Assembly (NCBI RefSeq): GCF_018691265.1
Contig: NW_024881323.1
Location: 25,655,610-25,719,609 of the forward strand
Reading direction: 5' to 3'
Origin: Tyto alba
Taxonomy: Eukaryota; Chordata; Aves; Strigiformes; Tytonidae
DNA length: 64,000 nucleotides
The notes under the pieces were generated by a model. That model was not told the origin of the DNA, made no database searches, and saw only the letters and a list, made by a program, of their open reading frames with translations. Of this stretch, positions 1-11,166 are shown piece by piece (the stretch's first letter is position 1; every line of letters begins with the position of its first letter). Both the position numbers and the translations under genes were made by a program.

Positions 1-269
1 CCACAGAAAGTCAGAAAGTCTTGAGTATCTGTAGAGACGAGCTTGTTGGGCTTATTTAAATAGACAAAAGGGTTGCTTGAGTTTTGTGGGACTTCCTTAA
101 GGGGGAAATTGGGGTTTATTTTGTGCTTGCTGACATGCTATAGCACTGTATAGTAGGGCCATCTCTGCAACGTTTGTCAGTCATTTTATTCCTCCAGCTG
201 TCTTCTTGGAAAAAGAAGATCATTCTCTGCGTTGCTTAGGAATGTGATCTGAATATTTTTTTTTTCCCT

Positions 270-787
270 GTTCACACCTATGTCTGTATCTGCACCCAGC
301 TGGCGGCCACTCACAAGTGGTGTTCCCCAGGCCTCAGCATTGGGGCCAGTTCTGTTTAAGATCTGTATCAGCGATCTGGATGAGGGGATCGAGTGCACTT
401 GGGTCACAACAACCCCACGCAACGCTACAGGCTTGGGGCAGAGTGGCTGGAGAGCTGCCCAGCGGGAAAGGACCTGGGGGTGTCGGTCGGCAGCCGGCTG
501 AATGTGAGCCAGAGGTGTGCCCAGGTGGCCAAGGCGGCCAAGAGCATCCTGGCTTGTATCAGCAATAGTGTGGCCAGCAGGACTGGGGCAGTGACCGTCC
601 CCCGGTACGCAGCCCCGGTGAGGCCGCACCTTGAAGTTGAAGGTTCTGGAGAACAAGTCTTAGGAGGAGCGACTGAGGGAGCAGGGGTTGTTTAGCCAGG
701 AGAAAAGGAGGCTGAGGGGAGAGCGTGTCGCTCTCTACAGCTACTTGAAAGGAGGTGGGAGCAGGGTCGGGGTTGGTCTCTTCTCCC
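270..787 (+). mobile_element. CR1 LINE fragment, 3' part of reverse transcriptase
   Basis: Translation across two to three frames gives the C-terminal part of CR1 ORF2: a GVPQ-x-S-x-LGPVLF-like stretch near 320-360, DLDEGIECT near 375-400, then the block ending [23 protein letters not shown] near 560-630 and the [10 protein letters not shown] block near 700. Frames shift between these blocks, so it is a dead 5'-truncated copy. A short internal deletion joins the PHLE block directly to the LENKS-like block near 640-660. The element stops abruptly at about 787, where LTR-like sequence begins. It resembles the CR1 at 44455-45190 closely, in opposite orientation. Confidence 0.85.
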
Positions 788-1011
788 AGGTGTCATGGAT
801 GGGTATACTAACACGGTAATAGTTTGGCAGCAAATTGAGATTTATTAATGAGTAGCAGCACTTAATCATTAACCACTTGAATGATTTACAAAATAATTCA
901 GTAAAATACGTTATGATTAAAATAGTGACTTAACTGTACAGATTCAAAAATGACAAGAATCGCAATGACTTACTGTGTGGTATCCTAAATCTATCTCTCC
1001 ATCTCTCTATC

Positions 1012-1048
<37 letters not shown>

Positions 1049-2076
1049 CTATCTATCTGTCTGTCTATCTGTCTGTCTGTCTATCGATCTATCTACGTAT
1101 CTATCTATCTATCTAAGTACATATGTTTATTCATAAACACAAGATGTACAAATACACAGACAGACAAAAATATTTGGATCCAGTGAAATATGTATGTACC
1201 CACACTCGTAAAAACAACTGTGTATACCCAAACACATAGATAAGTAGAGAGGCGGGTGAAGAAAAGCTAGCCTACGGTTAAAATTTCCCTCTTCTCAAAC
1301 TTAGAGCAAATACTTGCAAAGCATCATCATTCCTCAACAGCCAATAACTGAGACCCGAGGGGGGCGACTTTGCCCAGCCCATCATTGGCTTCGACAGCAG
1401 ACGGTGCCTCGAGGAGTTGATAGCTGAGAGGCATCCCAACTCAGGGGAGATGCTGGTCACAGGCCCACTGCGATCCAGGAGAAGAGCTCAGAGGGTCTCA
1501 CCTGGGGTCACTGTTTATGGGCTCCAGGATAACTGACTTTCGTTAGGGACTTTTCCACTCTGGCCCAGCTCCTGATGAGCTATTTGGGTGTTTTCCACCA
1601 GTTGCGCAGGCCCAGAACTTGCTGGATGCGCAGTGCTGTTATTGCCCTCCCTCGGCCACTTGCCAGGTACAGAGGTACTAGTCTGTCAGGAGGTGATGGA
1701 CTGTTACTCCTGCTCCCAGGTGATAGGGAGAGCAGGATCCAGGATGCAGCGGTAGCTTTCCTTGACCATGTACACAGTTAAAACTCTTATGGTGTCTTTC
1801 ATTATCTTGCAGTAATTAAATATACCTCTCTGGGTTTACAAATCCAGTTACGCTCTGACCATATCTTCGAGCCTGCTGCAGTGATAACTTGCATAGCCGT
1901 TTGTTTTGACTGCGTTAGTCACCTTCCCCCGCTTCTTACGGGCCTTGACTTCTGTCTGGTGTCACAAAGACACTTGCATGACCTTTCTAGGCTATTTCTG
2001 CTGATTGTCTTTGACTTAGTCCTGAAGCGGCAACTTCCGTGTCTTTTGTGATGCCATCCTCGAGCAACGGTGTGTC
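788..2076 (-). mobile_element. possible LTR-type insertion abutting or interrupting the CR1
   Basis: About 1.3 kb of non-coding sequence begins with TGTCATGG directly against the broken CR1. It holds a reverse-strand AATAAA-type signal near 840-846, a long pyrimidine microsatellite, and a GC-richer block (1340-1760) that looks like an avian endogenous-retrovirus LTR or internal flank. The right limit is uncertain. No retroviral open frame is present and no clear target-site duplication was found. The family is not identified and it could simply be unique intronic DNA. Confidence 0.3.
996..1113 (+). repeat. compound CTCTAT / CT / CTGT microsatellite
   Basis: About 115 bp of pure pyrimidine-biased repeat: CTATCTCT units, then a CT run, then CTAT and CTGT units. 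It should be highly length-variable and is a likely assembly weak point. It lies inside the LTR-like block. Confidence 0.9.
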
Positions 2077-2157
2077 AAAATCTAATCAAAGCACCTTTGG
2101 ATTTTCTCCACTTGTGCCATGTTTCTGAGAGGAGTGCCTTCTAAAAACCTGTTGGAA

Positions 2158-2232
2158 ACAAAAAAGAACACCACTCCCCCAACACCCCCAAGAAAACCAA
2201 AAAAAACCCAAACGGCAAAAAAAAAACCCCTT
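2158..2232 (+). repeat. A/C-rich low-complexity tract
   Basis: Homopurine/A-rich stretch with runs of A and C, about 550 bp upstream of the first AHCTF1 exon. No coding potential. The two reverse-strand reading frames across it are low-complexity artefacts. Confidence 0.6.
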
Positions 2233-2782
2233 TCTGCCTCCTTTTTCTGAAGTATGAGGCATGGAAAAAATACCTGTAACTTTTGTTTCTGTATTTGTTT
2301 TGTGTGATAATTGTGTTCTTTCGGTGCGGACATGCAGGAGAGGAGCTGTTCTGAAAATGTGTGGTTGAGACAAAGCTGGAAATTAGTAATGCTGGCTAAG
2401 TGATACAAGTGTATACGATGACTATTTGTGTGCTTTCTAAAAGAAGCAGTGTCTGTGTTCCTAGCATATTTTTTTTTGCTCAGCTGTTCATCTAGCTAAA
2501 TGTCTTGTTCAACTCTTAATGCGTGGAAAACTTAATAAGCTACTAATTATGTATCTGATTTGGCTTGGAACGGATACAATCCGAACAAGAAAAAGGGGCA
2601 GGATGCCTGGAACCTGTCACAGAGGTGTTTGCTACTCCGTGAATTGTTTTTCTTATTCTTAGTCAGTGTTGTTTTTGCATGAGTGGTAGAACAGAATTAA
2701 ACCAAACTAGGAAGCGGTGCTTTAAAAATATCGGATACGGCATGTTTTCTACAAATAAGAAACAACGTCTTGTCTTTTACAG

Positions 2783-2915
2783 TAATATCTCCTGAGACCA
2801 GTGTATCAGTCTTCAGCTGGCAAGTGAATACGTATGGTGAGGGAAAGCCATCTACTTACTTGGGTGTATTTGACATTAACCGCTGGTATCACGCTCAAAT
2901 GCCAGATTCACTGAG
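2783..2915 (+). CDS. AHCTF1: AHCTF1 exon A (beta-propeller)
   Basis: Preceded by TTTTACAG and followed by GTAGAT. Encodes ...[18 protein letters not shown]...[15 protein letters not shown], strongly ELYS-like (the GKPS-x-YLG and [16 protein letters not shown] signatures of the propeller). Open throughout; ends in phase 2 and joins in frame to the next exon. Confidence 0.88.
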
Positions 2916-3002
2916 GTAGATTTTTCTTAGCTTCTTTTCAGTGTCCCCCCAGATAATTCATCTGAAAGTTGGCATTTAGCTTATGCACTTGTTTTCTTTA
3001 AG

Positions 3003-3184
3003 GCCGGAAGAACTCCTTCACGACTGCCCCTATTTTGCGCTGTGGTCACTGGATACTGGACTAAGTATGACTTCTCCAAGCCTCATTTTGGATATTCGAG
3101 TACGTGAGCAGAGTCTCTGTCGCGGAGTGCCTCCTTCCTATCCACCACCTGATCAGTTTTTTAATCCAAGCTCCTATAATTTTG
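3003..3184 (+). CDS. AHCTF1: AHCTF1 exon B
   Basis: Acceptor TCTTTAAG, donor GTAGGT. Encodes [16 protein letters not shown]... followed by [21 protein letters not shown], matching the conserved ELYS block around PPSYPPPEQFFNPS. The intron before it is only 87 bp. Open; ends in phase 1. Confidence 0.9.
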
Positions 3185-3653
3185 GTAGGTATTTCACTGC
3201 TTTTTATAGTGATAAGCTCAAACTGAGGTCAGATGACATGAAATAGTTCTCTTGTTCTCTGTCACTCGAAAACCAAACCCAAACCCCCAAACCCCCAGCT
3301 CCCACAAACCCAACTCAAATTACGTTGCACTAAGGTGGGATTTAAAATTGTGAAACACATCCGAGAGTGTGCTGAGTTTTGGGTTTGGTGCTTTTATGAT
3401 AGAGCCTGCGAAGAGGTGATGGTTATAAAATGAAATGACTTTGAACTGAAGCTCAAAGCACAGCACCTCGATTGCGCTAGAGATGAAGGTTCTAGACGCA
3501 GTAATTATTTTTTTAAAAAGTCTGTAAGTGATCTGGTGAGGAAGATGGGCACTGAGATCTGTCTTTCCAGATACTGCTGTTTAAAAACTGTAAACTGGTC
3601 ATAACGTAACTGTGAGCGTATGGAAGCTTGTCAAATGTTGGTTGTTTCTGCAG

Positions 3654-3715
3654 ATGGTACGTGCTTGCTGAACTCCGGAGTTGTCCATATGACTTGCACC
3701 AGCTTCCAGAAGGAG
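3654..3715 (+). CDS. AHCTF1: AHCTF1 exon C
   Basis: Short 62-bp exon between TTTCTGCAG and GTGATC. Joined to exon B it reads NFDGTCLLNSGVVHMTCTSF..., the ELYS sequence right after the propeller (human NFDATCLLNSGVVHLTCTGF). Ends in phase 0. Confidence 0.88.
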
Positions 3716-4651
3716 GTGATCATTTACCGAATCTTTATTGAGAATGTGAAGAGATGGACCTTTTCCAAGTTTTCTCCTGCACTGCTTTCACTGTCAGAGA
3801 TGGGTTTATGCTCGTCCTGCCCATCCACACGCATAATTGCAGTTGTACCCTGCCAGTTTTATGCAAATGAGAATGTTTTCAGTCTGCTCTTGGAACTGTA
3901 AAGTGAGCACTGCCTCCTGATGAAGCGCGATCCGAGACTGAACGTCTAGAAGGGAATACAACGTTGCTCTAGGAGCAAGAACAAAAGCGTTCCTAAGAAG
4001 AAAGCTGTTTCTTCTTTATTACCCTTCAGTCGCACTGCCTGTGTAGTCTTGAGTTAGGGTTTTGATCCCTGGTCTGCTTGAAATAGGAGGACAGAATGGA
4101 GAAAGTGAAAAACTGTGTTTGAGAAGTATTTGAGAAGAAATTTTTTTTTTTTTTTTCCCGACCCTGGCCAAATTCTAACTTCCAAGCCAGGGCACAGCTT
4201 GTGGCAAATAATTTTGAATTAAGTTTCAGCTCACTACGTATTGCCAACATAAATCAGCCTCTGCACAGAGAGGCTTATAAAGGCTCATGCAAAGCGTGAT
4301 TTGAAGTTGTGTGTTAGTTTTAGCTTGTACAGAAAGTAATTTGTGTCAGTGTTCAGGGAAAAAGAAAGGCCCGTGTTTTGACAGAGAAGGGAGAAAATAC
4401 TTAAGCATTGCAAGGGCCAATATTTTGTTTTACAGGATTTTTTTTAGAAACTGTAACTGCTAGTTTGGCTGCCGTCCTTACGACTCTACGTAGTAATGCT
4501 TACTCGGATTGCTAACGCAAAGCATATTGCTGATGTGAGCTTCCCGAGAGTCTAAGTGAACAATTATCCTATTTCTCTTAGTGGTTAGCCAGACCCTTAG
4601 TGACTGAATAATACTGCTGTCTTAATCTGTAGTTTTTGATTGACGTTTCAG

Positions 4652-4780
4652 ACCTTGAATTTTTTGAAGAAATCTGGTCCTTTAATACGTGAAGCCATTC
4701 ATGATAGCTGCAAGAGGTGTCTTGCAGCTGGCTGGCTGTCTCCCAGGCCAGCTGATGTCCAGCCACCCAGTTTGGGTCAG
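4652..4780 (+). CDS. AHCTF1: AHCTF1 exon D, last exon before the missing solenoid region
   Basis: Acceptor GACGTTTCAG, donor GTGAGT. Encodes TLNFLKKSGPLIREAI...CKRCLAAGWLSPRPADVQPPSL, the direct continuation of exon C in ELYS. It has 43 codons and ends in phase 0. In human ELYS the next residues begin the alpha-solenoid; nothing resembling them follows here. Confidence 0.88.
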
Positions 4781-4986
4781 GTGAGTGCCTATGAGGGAAT
4801 CAAGGGGGAAATACATCCATCTTGCCTGACAGGGCTGTAGAGGCCACAAGACGTGGTAACCTGATGTTCCCATTATTTGCGAGTTGCACTGAGCTGCAGG
4901 TGTTGGCTTTAGTCAGCAGAAGTGATAGTACTCTTAGATCCAAACTAGGGAGTTTGACGGGGAACAGCCCTGATAGGCCTGTCTCT

Positions 4987-5286
4987 AGAGACCCGTCTAT
5001 AAATTCTGTGCCACAGATACGCGCAAGGAAGCGTGCAGGCCGTGCTGGTCATGCACAACACAAAGCATCTTTGCCTCAGACCCCCCGTGGCCCCCGTCGG
5101 TGTCTCCGAGCGTTGGGCTCAGTGCAGCAGCTGACGACGGGGGGGTCTCACTGGGATGCGAGCTGTTGCAAACATCAGCTGGCTGCACCAGACATGATCA
5201 CCTGCTCCCAAGGAAGTGGGCTGTGGTAAACAATTACTGCTGCCAGCTCCAGTACAGCCGGCACGTCGTCCCGTAACTTCATGAAT
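4987..5286 (+). repeat. inverted-repeat fragment at the AHCTF1 deletion junction
   Basis: These 300 bp are almost the exact reverse complement of 23742-24043; positions in the two copies sum to about 29030. It sits between exon D and the first tandem unit, where about 500 codons of ELYS exons should be. One frame is rich in Arg and small residues (RARKRAGRAGH) and hints at AT-hook coding origin, but I could not match it. It ends at 5286, where the tandem unit starts. Confidence 0.9.
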
Positions 5287-5355
5287 TACTTGCTGCTGTT
5301 CTGTGCAGTGCACTCGCTGTAATTAGTTAACTGCTTTACGCTTTTTATTCATCAG

Positions 5356-5503
5356 AATGATCGCCATCCTCGCTTCAGAGAGGGGGCATGTGCCAGAAAG
5401 TCTGAATTACGCCCATATCGGAAGATCCTTCCTAGAGTTCAAAGGCAGCTGGCTGCAGAGAGAGCCAGGCCTTACCATTTGCCTTCGTCGGCCTTAAGAG
5501 GAG
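5356..5503 (+). CDS. AHCTF1: AHCTF1 exon E, copy 1
   Basis: Acceptor TTCATCAG, donor GTAATT. Encodes NDRHPRFREGACARKSE... then YRKILPRVQRQLAAERARP and YHLPSSAL; human ELYS has NDRDPRLRERS... and [22 protein letters not shown]. Starts in phase 0, so it can join exon D in frame despite the missing exons. Ends in phase 1. Confidence 0.88.
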
Positions 5504-5589
5504 GTAATTTTTAGCGCGGGGAATACAGCGGTCAAGAAACGCTCACTTTGATAACACAAGGCTGATAGGTTTTCCCTTGTGCTTTACAG

Positions 5590-5739
5590 TTGCGAGACCA
5601 AAGCCAGTATCAAGATCAACAAAACCAGCCAATCCAGGATATTGGGTATCATAGCAACTTTCATGAGTAATGTGTTATCCAGAATTGGAGCAGCATGGGC
5701 AGGAAATGAGCAGAAAACCATTTCCTCACGATATGATAG
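5590..5739 (+). pseudogene. AHCTF1: AHCTF1 exon F, copy 1 (1-bp frameshift)
   Basis: Begins VARPKPVSRSTKPANPGYW then hits TAG. The downstream half is open in the next frame (FMSNVLSRIGAAWAGNE, compare human FINNVLSKIGEVWASKE). The exon is 150 nt versus 151 nt in copy 3, and the missing base lies near 5642-5650. Acceptor TTTACAG and donor GTAAGC are intact. Confidence 0.85.
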
Positions 5740-6261
5740 GTAAGCAGCCTTTTCACAAAGTTCAGTTTTGAGCTACGTGTGTGGAGAGGAATAGCGAAAA
5801 ATCCATTTGGATTATGTTAGTATTCTGGAAGGAAGGTGTACCTGAATAAACTTTGATTGGCTTTTTTGTAATCAGTTCATCCAAAGTAATATTTGGAGAG
5901 AGACTTTTTCGGCTATGATAATCTTATTTAGGCCAAGACCTATACTGACACGATGGTAAATGTGTTTTCAAGAATTTAAGACAGCTGAAACTAGAACTGT
6001 GGTTGCCACCAAGCTCTCGGTGTACTGCTTTTGAGACACTTGGTTATGTGGCCAAACAGGGATCTTTGACCGCTTCCTGCCCAGTGTCTGCTTCGTTTCT
6101 GCCTTTCCTTCTTAACATCGGGCGGAATTGTAACGAGCGGAAAAGAGGCTGGTGGTTGTCAGATGATTTTCCTTCAGGGGCGATGGTCAAATAAACCTGA
6201 ATTCCGGTATGTTTGGACTTCAGGGGAGTGAAAGTCAGTTACCTTTCCCTGTTTGTTCTAG

Positions 6262-6369
6262 TGCTAGAGTTGCAGAGCCACCAGCCGTACCTCGTCCTCT
6301 CCCTGAGGCAGAGTTGCGCAGTGCGGTTGTTGGGACACTGGTCACAAGATTTTCACAAAAATCTTCCAA
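6262..6369 (+). CDS. AHCTF1: AHCTF1 exon G, copy 1
   Basis: Acceptor TTGTTCTAG. Encodes ARVAEPPAVPRPLPEAEL then VVGTLVTRFSQKSS, matching the ELYS segment with PELPEAFFGTP...SQKISR. The donor is CAA|GTATAG here but CAG|GTATAG in copy 2, so splicing may be weaker. Confidence 0.8.
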
Positions 6370-6874
6370 GTATAGTAGATCTAGAGAGTGAATATTTCAA
6401 AATGGTGTTGCTTTTCTTATGTCTGTGTATATGTATGTGTGTGTGTGCGTGTGTATATACTTTCTGTGTTTGCAAAGTGCTCTGTTTGCATTTAGTTTTG
6501 TATCTGGTAAAGAAAAGGGCAATTTAAGGACACAACTCGGTGGAGAATTTGAAGTGGTCCCAGCATTGAAATGCAGGTGAATTTCTCTTTGACGTGAGAA
6601 TTACATCCCTTGGTCAACTTAAAATGGGATTTCTCTTCCCTAAGAGGCAGTGATTTAGGAAATCAAGCTTGAAATGTACAGAAGTAACTAAGAAAAAAGG
6701 AAAAGGCGGTAACTTGTGCGTGGACCTGATACACCCCCCCAACAGTGAGGGCTCACCTCTATTTCTCGTTCCTTGAATGTCTTTCTTACATCTCATCTCA
6801 AGATTTCTTGAACGCCGCGTGATTTTCTTCCTTAGTTTATTTATGTTCATATTTTAAATTGGGTATCTTAACAG

Positions 6875-7010
6875 GTTGCTGGGTTTGGTGGATCGTCCTG
6901 TCCCTTCATGTTCTGCAGCACAGGGTGGTAGCTGGCAGTCACCATTGTTACAAAAGAATTCTTCAAGAACACCAGAGTTCAATTTGCTACAGACTCCTCT
7001 TGTGGTTAAG
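6875..7010 (+). CDS. AHCTF1: AHCTF1 exon H, copy 1
   Basis: Acceptor ATCTTAACAG, donor GTTTGT. Encodes LLGLVDRPVPSCSAAQGG... to FNLLQTPLVVK; human ELYS reads LLDLVVQPVPRPSQC...LHLLETPLVVK. Ends in phase 0. Confidence 0.86.
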
Positions 7011-8076
7011 GTTTGTATTTGGAAAAACAGTAAGAACCGACCAAACAAATGGCCTGTAAACTTTGTTTAAAATGAAACCACCAAAATGTTTGACACAAAC
7101 ACTGCTGGATTCAAACTGTGTCAAATTTTCAGAGCATGTGGGGTGGTTGTACATACAGTCCTTTTGGAAGCAGGAAGTTGGGAAAAGCCTTGAAGAGGGC
7201 AAGTTTAGTTCTAAGCTAATTGCAGTAGGCACGTTGTCCCATAACTTCATGAACTGTGCAGAACAAAGGAAGTTAAAATTGGGCTTTTCAATATGCTTAG
7301 ACCCTTAAAGATGCAGTTTGTGGCTTAACCATCTCGTTATGCAAGCGCTCAGCAGCTCTGCACAGTTTGACTTGCATAGCCACCAGCAAGAACGTGCATG
7401 CTTCAGTTTCTTAATCCGGTGAAGTGAGTGACAGCTAAGTGATGTCCGTTAAGGGATGTCAGTCTCTGTCCAACTCAGTGATGGCTTTTGGCAGCAATTG
7501 TACTGGTTAATTGTTTGCGCTAAACTGTGTGTCCATTCAGTGCCTTCAAACTCTTCTCCTGTAAGGAAGTAACAACATTTGACCTGTCTTCTTGGTGCGG
7601 GTCTCTTTGCCTTTGCCTGCCTGAACAAAGTAGTTGTGATCTCTCTGAATGACAGCCTTTTTCTTCTCATTGAATATTGTCCCTCTCATTGAGCTAGTTT
7701 CCTTCTCCCCCTTTCAAACCCTTTCCATACTGTAAATTCTTCTTCCGAGCCGAGGTAAGAAGACCTGGATGCTTCTAGGTGAAGATGTGTAGGTATTTGT
7801 ACAGCAGCCCCTTAATTTGGTGTAGCGCGCGGATGGATTCATCAGTGAAGCAATAAGCTCTCGCTGTTGCTTTGCTGATTGCCATTTTGCATGGCAGTGT
7901 GTTCAGTGGCAGTAGCTGGGGTAACATTTGAAGTGGTACGCCTTTTAGAGAGCAGAGTAGGAATTGCAAAAATTACTGGGAAGGGAGAGAACAATGCAGA
8001 AATCAAGACGCCATATCCTTGTTTCCTCAGGAAATTAATTTGAAAAATCACATTTTAGTTGGTGTTGGTGGGAAAA

Positions 8077-8108
8077 CCAACCAACCAACCAACCAACCAA
8101 CCAACCAA
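8077..8108 (+). repeat. (CCAA)8 microsatellite in unit 1
   Basis: Eight pure CCAA units in the intron between exons H and I; the same site in unit 2 has six. Confidence 0.95.
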
Positions 8109-8324
8109 CATACCAAAAGAAAACCAAAAATCCACAAGATCCTGGGGGGTTTTATCGTTAAGATTTTCATACCTTTGGAGAAAGAGCAGTGCAGAGGTTA
8201 ACTTTGTCCTCCCTGCCTCTGCAACCTCAGTCTGTAATGGAAACTAATGCTTTGGAGAAGTGGAGTCTTCCGTTTTGAAGGTACGAATTGGTTTTCAATT
8301 AAATATTTTTCTTTCTTTTCATAG

Positions 8325-8522
8325 AAAGCTGAAGTTTTGGCCACATCTGCTTCTGGTTTTCCCGGCTTTACTCCTCGGTCTATCCTCAGATCCAGCGTTC
8401 GCAGCACACCCCAGGCAACTCCCTCTGCGTTTCCAGGAGAATCAGTTACTCCTCCTCCCAGAGCAAACAAACACAGAGTGTCTTTCAAGGAAGGGAACTC
8501 AGATGAGAAATGGACTGTTGGG
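8325..8522 (+). CDS. AHCTF1: AHCTF1 exon I, copy 1
   Basis: Acceptor TTTTCATAG, donor GTAAGC. It has 66 complete codons: KAEVLATSASGFPGFTPRSI..., RSSVRSTPQATPSAFPG..., ending HRVSFKEGNSDEKWTVG. It is clearly the ELYS block SGFSEFTPQSILRSTLRSTP. Phase 0 at both ends, so it can splice in frame to exon E of the next unit or to exon J. Confidence 0.9.
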
Positions 8523-9513
8523 GTAAGCTGGGCTGTAGTTAGTGGATTTTACAGTCAAAGGCTTTCTAGTCTGTTATTTGGTTTAGAATTTTGGACAGTT
8601 TGCCAGAACTCCTTATATTGAGACCTGGACCTGCGATCAAGAATGGCAGGCTTGAATTTGGTCCAAAAAGGTTCCGCTAGACCTTCTGTAACATCACCCG
8701 TCGGCAGGCAGATATTCAAAATGCATGTCGGTGTCCTTGGCGGTTTCGCTCAAGCGTTGTTAGGAGCTGTGGTTGTTCCAAATTGCTAGCTCAGCTTCCC
8801 GCGATGCCTTTTCAAGCGGTGGTATGGCAGGAAGGTGAGGAATACAGCTCGAGCCATTGTTTGGGCTTGTTAAGGTTTGTGCATCTGAAAGCAGCAGAAG
8901 TCATGAGCTGCATTTACTTTTGATCTCTCTTTCTGCGAGGCTGAGTTTGCTTAACTTACGGTAAAAACAGACTCGGGATGAAGAGAGCTGGTCTGTCGCC
9001 TGTTCTCTAGCCCCAAAGTTCTGGGGTTTGCTTCTTGCCTCGCACCGGGCGTAGCATTCATACTGCTGTCAAACGAAGTTGGTCCACCTGCTAGTTGCCC
9101 CCTTCTACTCGGCCTTTGGTCCCGTCGGTTGGATTCCCTGACCCAGCTCGTTAGGCAGTTGCGGAAGGACCGTGCCAAGACCAGGGGCAGAACAGGGCCG
9201 TGTGCTCGTGTCTACATGTCGGAGCTCTCCGCAGGGTACAAACAAGTTGTCAGGATCTGGTTTTGTTACACCTCTTACTGCCTGTTGTAAGGGGTTCCTC
9301 AAAGGTAACAAGAGGCGTATCGGAATAAGGTTCTGCTGAGTGCCAGAACTGTTTTAACTGACAGTTGTCGGTTCTGTTACTGATCTAGTCTGCCTTCCAC
9401 TTTGCTAAAATTACCGGGTGAAGTTGGCGTGTGCTGATGGGTAGAACTTGCTGCTGTTCTGTGCAGTGCACTCGCTGTAATTAGTTAACTGCTTTACGCT
9501 TTTTATTCATCAG

Positions 9514-9661
9514 AATGATCGCCATCCTCGCTTCAGAGAGGGGGCATGTGCCAGAAAGTCTGAATTACGCCCATATCGGAAGATCCTTCCTAGAGTTCAA
9601 AGGCAGCTGGCTGCAGAGAGAGCCAGGCCTTACCATTTGCCTTTGTCGGCCTTAAGAGGAG
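9514..9661 (+). CDS. AHCTF1: AHCTF1 exon E, copy 2
   Basis: Same as copy 1 apart from a synonymous C-to-T change in the codon before SAL. Acceptor CAG and donor GTAATT are intact. Phase 0 start allows in-frame joining to exon I of unit 1. Confidence 0.85.
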
Positions 9662-9747
9662 GTAATTTTTAGCGCGGGGAATACAGCGGTCAAGAAACGC
9701 TCACTTTGATAACACAAGGCTGATAGGTTTTCCCTTGTGCTTTACAG

Positions 9748-9897
9748 TTGCGAGACCAAAGCCAGTATCAAGATCAACAAAACCAGCCAATCCAGGATAT
9801 TGGGTATCATAGCAACTTTCATGAGTAATGTGTTATCCAGAATTGGAGCAGCATGGGCAGGAAATGAGCAGAAAACCATTTCCTCACGATATGATAG
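9748..9897 (+). pseudogene. AHCTF1: AHCTF1 exon F, copy 2 (same 1-bp frameshift)
   Basis: 150 nt, identical to copy 1 including the missing base near 9800-9808 and the resulting TAG. Splice sites are intact. Confidence 0.85.
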
Positions 9898-10419
9898 GTA
9901 AGCAGCCTTTTCACAAAGTTCAGTTTTGAGCTACGTGTGTGGAGAGGAATAGCGAAAAATCCATTTGGATTATGTTAGTATTCTGGAAGGAAGGTGTACC
10001 TGAATAAACTTTGATTGGCTTTTTTGTAATCAGTTCATCCAAAGTAATATTTGGAGAGAGACTTTTTCGGCTATGATAATCTTATTTAGGCCAAGACCTA
10101 TACTGACGCGATGGTAAATGTGTTTTCAAGAATTTAAGACAGCTGAAACTAGAACTGTGGTTGCCACCAAGCTCTCGGTGTACTGCTTTTGAGACACTTG
10201 GTTATGTGGCCAAACAGGGATCTTTGACTGCTTCCTGCCCAGTGTCTGCTTCGTTTCTGCCTTTCCTTCTTAACATCGGGCGGAATTGTAATGAGCGGAA
10301 AAGAGGCTGGTGGTTGTCAGATGATTTTCCTTCAGGGGCGATGGTCAAATAAACCTGAATTCCGGTATGTTTGGACTTCAGGGGAGTGAAAGTCAGTTAC
10401 CTTTCCCTGTTTGTTCTAG

Positions 10420-10527
10420 TGCTAGAGTTGCAGAGCCACCAGCCGTACCTCGTCCTCTCCCTGAGGCAGAGTTGCGCAGTGCGGTTGTTGGGACACTGGT
10501 CACAAGATTTTCACAAAAATCTTCCAG
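10420..10527 (+). CDS. AHCTF1: AHCTF1 exon G, copy 2
   Basis: As copy 1 but with a consensus donor (CCAG|GTATAG), giving SSR rather than SSK at the junction. Confidence 0.8.
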
Positions 10528-11030
10528 GTATAGTAGATCTAGAGAGTGAATATTTCAAAATGGTGTTGCTTTTCTTATGTCTGTGTATATGTATGTGTGT
10601 GTGTGCGTGTGTATATACTTTCTGTGTTTGCAAAGTGCTCTGTTTGCATTTAGTTTGTATCTGGTAAAGAAAAGGGCAATTTAAGGACACAACTCGGTGG
10701 AGAATTTGAAGTGGTCCCAGCATTGAAATGCAGGTGAATTTCTCTTTGACGTGAGAATTACATCCCTTGGTCAACTTAAAATGGGATTTCTCTTCCCTAA
10801 GAGGCAGTGATTTAGGAAATCAAGCTTGAAATGTACAGAAGTAACTAAGAAAAAAGGAAAAGGCGGTAACTTGTGCGTGGACCTGATACACCCCCCAACA
10901 GTGAGGGCTCACCTCTATTTCTCGTTCCTTGAATGTCTTTCTTACATCTCATCTCAAGATTTCTTGAACGCCGCGTGATTTTCTTCCTTAGTTTATTTAT
11001 GTTCATATTTTAAATTGGGTATCTTAACAG

Positions 11031-11166
11031 GTTGCTGGGTTTGGTGGATCGTCCTGTCCCTTCATGTTCTGCAGCACAGGGTGGTAGCTGGCAGTCACCA
11101 TTGTTACAAAAGAATTCTTCAAGAGCACCAGAGTTCAATTTGCTACAGACTCCTCTTGTGGTTAAG
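11031..11166 (+). CDS. AHCTF1: AHCTF1 exon H, copy 2
   Basis: As copy 1, with one change from Thr to Ala (SSRAPEF). Splice sites are intact. Confidence 0.85.

Larger units (their letters stand above)
5287..9444 (+). repeat. tandem duplication unit 1 (AHCTF1 exons E-I)
   Basis: First copy of a 4.16-kb unit holding AHCTF1 exons E, F, G, H and I with their introns. The unit border is set by ACTTGCTGCTG, which recurs at 9445 and 13595. I noted about a dozen differences from unit 2 over the whole length, including 8 versus 6 CCAA units, so the duplication is recent. Beyond exon I the unit contains about 900 bp of intron (8523-9444) with no feature I recognise. Confidence 0.95.

Noticed and set aside
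1008..1110. CRISPR-like or satellite array
   Set aside because: It is a simple pyrimidine microsatellite with no spacers.
3250..3310. interstitial telomere-like repeat (AAACCC/AACCCC motifs)
   Set aside because: Only a few irregular C/A runs; not a regular TTAGGG-type array.
8059..8201. short protein with repeated PTNQ units
   Set aside because: Direct translation of the CCAA microsatellite in an AHCTF1 intron.
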